DNA of 64,000 nt from NCBI GenBank assembly GCA_031772625.1, contig CM062810.1:705348358-705412357 (forward strand). Direction: 5' to 3'. Positions 59,768 to 64,000 of the stretch are shown here, one piece after another. The position numbers and the translations under genes are program-made. This DNA comes from Pinus tabuliformis. Taxonomy: Eukaryota > Streptophyta > Pinopsida > Pinales > Pinaceae. The stretch's first letter is position 1, and each line of letters begins with the position of its first letter. The notes under the pieces were generated by a model. The model was not told the origin of the DNA. It saw only the letters and a list, made by a program, of their open reading frames with translations, and searched no databases.

Positions 59768-60776
59768 CATTTAGGCTGCATGTCAGCTGCTTCCTGCTTC
59801 ATCTTCCTTCCCTGGTCACAATAGTTTGGAGCTGAAAACACGGTAATAATTTTGTCGTTGTGTTCAATTTCATCTTCCTCTTTAACTTCATTAGTCCTGA
59901 CCACCTACGCAAGATTGTTTTCTTGCAGAAATATTTTGGTCATATCTTCTCTAAAAGACAAACCAACCTCTCGTTTGCTGAGTCCACGCCCTTTATGGAG
60001 CTGTGGATTGCTACAAAGTATTCCACACATCAAACCCTCTTTAGGGGGCTCACGGAATCGAACAATTTCTTTGATATCTTCCAGTCTTATACCATCAACG
60101 CTAAAAGGACTTTGACGGACAACAAAAATCTTGTCATGGAGGATATGAGCCAAAGGCATGTAGCAAATAGCTTCAGTGAAAAGCTCAACCATACTTCCAC
60201 TGTACTTGGACTTGACTTCGCCCTCAAACTATAAATATGGTTCTTACTCCTGCTTCCATGATTTCCTCTTGGACACATATACTTGAATACAGATGGTACA
60301 AGTACAACTTCAACTGAAAATAAGCCTTGGTCAACAAAATCATCATTAAAAAGATAAGGTTTGTCCTCCGAAGGAAGCCTACTAACCTCAAAGATGTTAA
60401 AAAGGTCATAATACTGACCATGGATGTCATCACAAATAGTGAATTGCTTTCCATTCGGAGAAATCGCCTCCAGCAAATCCTTTACTTGCAATACTATTTG
60501 AAATGCACAGCTTCTGCGTATACTTTCCTGATTCTTGAAGTCATCCATCTTTATAAATTCCAATGTTACATTTTCTCCTTCTACTCCATGCTGTCGCTCC
60601 ACCTTTATTGAATGAAAATCAATGGGTTCAACAACCGAATGATTCACCAGATCATTCACTAAGATGGCCTCAATAAATCTAATTTTTTTTACTACTGTTT
60701 CGGTCTCTTCAAGATTTTGGGTGGTATCAGGACCATTTGGACAAATTCTTTATACTTGTTGAAAATCTTTTAATAT
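59768..60776 (-). pseudogene. PP5: Captured Ser/Thr protein phosphatase 5, last TPR helix to near C-terminus, intronless
   Basis: PP5 (TPR plus PPP phosphatase) removes phosphate from Ser/Thr on Hsp90 clients and other proteins. The copy starts LKDFQQV, CPNGPDTTQNLEE (end of the TPR domain), then VEPIDFHSIKVE, MDDFKNQ, FQIVLQ, and the catalytic blocks DDIHGQYYDLFNIFE (60431-60390 region), NDDFVDQG (60347-60324), RGNHGSRSKNHIYS, then in a shifted frame VELFTEAICYMPLAHIL, FSVDGIRLEDIKEI, GLMCGILCSNPQ, SKREVGLSF, LQENNLA, EVKEEDEIEH and SAPNYCDQ (59833-59812), ending ADMQPK. Changes: GDVHG to DDIHG, GDFVDRG to DDFVDQG, GNHE to GNHG, VVHGG to VVRQS (metal-ligand His lost), RSHE to RTNE (second metal-ligand His lost), six codons missing before RGNH. 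Stops at 60750-60752 and after NNLA, and a one-base deletion near 60232. About 1 kb runs without an intron, although plant PP5 genes have many, so capture through mRNA is likely. Predicted catalytically dead. Confidence 0.93.
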
Positions 60777-63398
60777 TTGATTGTTCACCTCTCCTGATGC
60801 TGCCAACCTTTGCCTTCTGGTCTGCTGCAACTTCAATTTCTTTATGTTCTCAGTCTCTGTTTCCAGTCGATCTTCTTGTTGGTCATCTTCATTAATTCTC
60901 CCTTCCTGCTCTAGCTGGTTGCTATTGTCCAACTGCTTCTTCCTTTGTCTCACACATCTATACTGTGTGTCTCTTTTCAACAGAGTTTCAACTTGTTGTT
61001 CTGGACTTTTTTCTTTTATCAACACTTCAGTGTGTTGATTTAACTCCAAAGAGTTTTCAAGTTTTTCCTCTGCATCATCCATTCTAATAATGCTTCCTTG
61101 GCCTCCCGAAGTATCATGGACTACATTGACATCATTCCCACCAGCTCCTACAGAAGTAAATTCAGATTTTCCATTCTGCATATCAACATCATTATTTACT
61201 TCTTTGATGGAATTACTAATTACATTTTCTACTCCATGTTTTGAATCCCCACCAATGCTATTTGTCTGTGTAGACATACTGATATCATGTTCTGTTGACC
61301 CTACAAAACTGACATTTATACCCTGCTTATCAGTCTTATGTTTGCTTTTTACATTTCTATTATTTTTCTTCTTGCGGACTACAGAAGCACCATCATTACC
61401 ACTGGCAGCAATTGGAATGCTTAATGGCATACTTGTTTCAAACATAGAACTACCTGACATGTGGAGCCCATCATTTTCAGTAACCAACTCCACAGAATTT
61501 TCTTTTTGAAAATGAATTCTAGGGCGAACCCAAAATCCGATTTCCCCAATAAAACCATCTTCAGGCCTGTGGGTTATGGGCCCACGCGGCCTATAGGAGT
61601 CGCTTCTCAATCTCTTCTTCTTATCTTTACTGACGCCACACTTGCTATCAGCGCAACGAGGGTTTTCTTCCAAAACTGCCATGCCGGTTTCCTCAACAAC
61701 TTCGTCTCCTTTGCCAGTCTTCAATCCCACCTTTGTGCGGCCTCTTGACCCTTTTTTTTCAGTCTTGGCCCCTCCATTGTCTTCACTGTCAGTAGACTGT
61801 GGTGGCTCTTCGACCTTTTCTTCTTCCTTCATTTGACTGCTCAACTGAGTCAAATGTTTCTCAGCACCGACAACAATACCTGCATTCACCAATAAATTGT
61901 TAGTTTTAAAGAAATAGGACCTTTCGGTCTCTTTTGATGCTTCAAGCATCAATCTCCCATCATTTACTTTCTGGACTTCAATAGATCTTGCTTCGAATTG
62001 TTGGTTGCTTTCATCTTCATCCTGCTGATTCACAGTTTCTTTAATGTCCCTACAGACACAACTTCCTTGCGGATTCTGATCTTCCATCTCACTGCCAAAT
62101 AACTTCTGCTCGATTCCTCTGATTTCGACATCATATCCGTTAATGTCGTTTTCTAAACCTACAGTTACATCATTATTTGAAAATTTATGACATTTATTCA
62201 ACTCCATAAATGTTAAAAATATTTTATCTCTATCATGCATAGTAACCGTAATTTCTCCTGGATCAGATTCTACAGGTTTTCCTCCTCCATCAGGTTCCTT
62301 TAGCCACCGTTCCCAAAACTCGATTTCCCTCTGAAATCTTTTTAGCACTTCATCACTACCTTCACTCCGGCAATCTTCCTGAGTTATCATGGTTTCAACA
62401 TCATTACATCGAAAACTTTCGTCAGGAATTTCATTAAACAAATACATTTGTTTACCTCCTTGGAATTTTTCTTCGACATTTCCACGTTTCTCTTATTCCA
62501 TAACAACTTCGAATTTCTGTCTTATTCCCAACAAATATTCATTTGTGATTTCTTCGTGTTGTGATAAATCATTACCTTCCTTTTCTGAAAGTAATTCCCT
62601 ACCAGGCTTTACCTCAAACGTTTCATTTTCCTTTGTGACAGTTCCATCAGACTCCTCACCATCTTTTGCACATCCTGCAAACATACATAAACTGTGAGAA
62701 AATTTGCAAGACTGCATAGCCTCATCTGCTTCTCTCGCCAACACATCTTCAGATGCTTTTGAACTATCCCAATAGTTCATGAGATCCTCCTCTTTGATCT
62801 CTTCACCCATAATTTCACCCTGTTCTGGGCCACAAATGGAAACATCCATTTTTAACTCAGCCTCTCTGAGTTCCCCACAACTCAACATCTGCTCGAGCTC
62901 CCTTAGCTCTTCTGCCAACTGTATGTTTATCAGCATTCCTCTCTTTGCATGTAGCTTCTGCCACTTCATCCTCTTTCTCATGGTCCAACCATGTCTCTGG
63001 TCTTTCACATTCTCCTGTAACAACTCCATCAATAACTCAAGATGCACTGGTATTTCAGCTTTCTCTTTCTCATACTCTTCATCAGTCAACTGCTTCCATA
63101 TGCCATTTGCCTTGGCATCCTTCTCCCTCTTTCTACTGTGGCCTCTCTCTGAACCTCTGCTCCCTCCTTTATGACTTTCAGTAGTCATCTTCCTTGCCAT
63201 GAGTTTCTTACTTATGAGTTGCACCAAGGCTCTATAACAGCAAGCTCTCCAGCTGCCACTTACCTCACCAATCCTTCCCTCCGGATCTGGTCTTTTGGTA
63301 ATCACCCGGTCCTCTACTGGAACCTTTTGAGCATTTCTCCACTGCTCCTTCAGGCTTCTCTCATCTGCAACTTTCAAGAACACACTTGTCCTTTTCAT
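60753..63398 (-). pseudogene. Unrecognised 882-codon gag-positioned ORF, one internal stop, in frame with PP5
   Basis: A frame starts at ATG 63396-63398 (directly after a TGA) and is open to 60753 except for one stop at 62493-62495. It begins MKRTSVFLKVADERSLKEQW, has a basic stretch (KGGSRGSERGHSRKREKD), a long charged helical segment (KEKAEIPVHLELLMELLQE, RKRMKWQKLHAKRG), and an acidic, Asn/Gln/Ser-rich second half with KDKKKRLR (nuclear-signal-like) near 61620 and RPRGPITHRPEDGFIGEIGF after it. No CCHC knuckle, protease or polymerase motif. Position between the primer site and the PP5 segment is that of gag. The frame enters PP5 without a shift and the first stop afterwards (60750-60752) is within PP5 wording, so the ancestor probably encoded one fused protein. 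It may itself be a captured host protein; I do not recognise it. Confidence 0.8.
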
Positions 63399-63720
63399 TC
63401 AACCTCTGTTGAATCTTCAGGTTCTGCCACATTCACTTAGAATCCTTTGTTGGACTCCTCTATCACTGCTCTACAGCTGTGATCTGCTTCTTCCCGCTGA
63501 GACTTTCTTCAATCTGCTTGCAACCTGAACTCTGCAAACAACTTTCAAACCAGAGTCAAATATCATCTGACAACTCACCTTCAAGATCCTGTTGATCTTG
63601 CTTCACTTCCTCAACTGCACTTGCATATCTGCGCTGCAATCTTCATCAGTTCCAAAATCTGATCTCAACACATGCAATTAATTTAACTGAAAACTTAAAT
63701 CTCCACACAGAGCTATTCCA
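63399..63720 (-). other. Leader of the PP5-carrying element
   Basis: 320 bases between primer site and ORF start, C/T-rich on the plus strand, no frame. Confidence 0.7.
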
Positions 63721-63732
63721 GCTCTGATACCA
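63721..63732 (-). other. Primer binding site, tRNA-iMet
   Basis: TGGTATCAGAGC on the minus strand, a full 12-base match to the standard plant site; five bases from the LTR. Confidence 0.95.
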
Positions 63733-63737
63733 CTTAA

Positions 63738-64000
63738 TGCAGAGAAACCCCTACAAAACCCAGAATCTTTACTCTTCTCATGCATATAAAAACGTTTCTC
63801 CAAATCTCTGAAAAAAAATAAGATTTCAATCTGGCAATTTCACAACTATCACAACGGTTCAACATATGAGGAAGCTTGTCAAACATATGGTTCAAAAACC
63901 ACAACCCAAAAATCTCCTTTTCAAAGGTTTCAAATAGCATTAAAACCCCTTATGAAAAGTCTCATAAAGACTTTAACCAACCATCAGTTTCATTGTTTAA
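63738..64000 (-). repeat. 5' LTR, cut by window edge
   Basis: The last 263 bp of the 5' LTR in element direction, matching 58051-58320 closely. The frame 63734-63940 is chance. Confidence 0.95.

Larger units (their letters stand above)
58046..64000 (-). mobile_element. Non-autonomous LTR element carrying a gag-positioned ORF fused to PP5
   Basis: The minus-strand element has its 3' LTR from 58051, its primer site at 63721-63732 and its 5' LTR from 63738 to beyond the window. Over the 263 bp visible in both, the LTRs differ by six substitutions and two one-base indels (about 2-3%), so it is a fairly young insertion into an older chromovirus. The interior (about 4.1 kb) holds a leader, one long ORF and a protein phosphatase 5 segment. 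No protease, integrase, RT or RNase H motif is visible. Total length would be about 7 kb. Confidence 0.92.

Noticed and set aside
60781-63440. Plus-strand Ser/Phe/Cys-rich frames up to 139 codons
   Set aside because: Shadows of the long acidic minus-strand ORF (Glu/Lys codons read backward give Ser/Phe/Leu).

Overview
The window is plant nuclear DNA. It is AT-rich and intron-poor, full of nested and decayed retrotransposons, (TA)n microsatellites and broken pieces of plant genes (lipoxygenase, PB1-family C-terminus, LRR, protein phosphatase 5). The density of old Ty3/gypsy and Ty1/copia debris and the lack of any intact host gene suggest a large seed-plant genome, possibly a gymnosperm. The species cannot be named from the sequence. 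No intact, clearly functional host gene was found.

Layout. 1-6252: minus-strand Athila-like Ty3/gypsy element cut by the left edge (RNase H, RT, protease, gag, tRNA-Asp-type primer site, probable 5' LTR). 6253-8268: AT-rich DNA. 8286-10465: a compact non-LTR (LINE-type) insertion with a 15-17 bp target-site duplication and an A tail. It carries only an ORF1-like gene in which a complete 76-codon ubiquitin-like domain precedes a DUF4283-type domain and a CCHC knuckle. 10483-19621: AT-rich, mostly unreadable. 19622-22911: a roughly 3.3 kb foldback (giant imperfect inverted repeat), A-rich then C-rich on the left, G-rich then T-rich on the right, with minisatellites in its left arm. 26606-27550: C-terminal fragment of a PB1-family protein. 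29928-34599: lipoxygenase fragment joined to a copia gag-protease fragment that has been tandemly duplicated. 36975-51483: a direct tandem duplication of about 4.7 kb; the first copy is interrupted by a complete non-autonomous LTR element (37873-43003, TSD ATAGA) and the second copy preserves the empty site. 51484-54900: decayed copia element, plus strand. 56748-58045: minus-strand chromovirus integrase and chromodomain, interrupted by another LTR element (58046 to beyond the right edge).

The most striking item is this last element. Between its 3' LTR and its tRNA-iMet primer site lies one long minus-strand frame of an unrecognised, hydrophilic, gag-positioned protein (883 codons). It runs in the same frame into an intronless copy of about two thirds of Ser/Thr protein phosphatase 5. 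Only two in-frame stops and a one-base deletion break the frame before the phosphatase C-terminus, and several metal-binding residues are replaced. No reverse transcriptase is visible, so it looks like a non-autonomous element that captured a host phosphatase mRNA. The second item of interest is the ubiquitin-ORF1 fusion of the LINE-type element.
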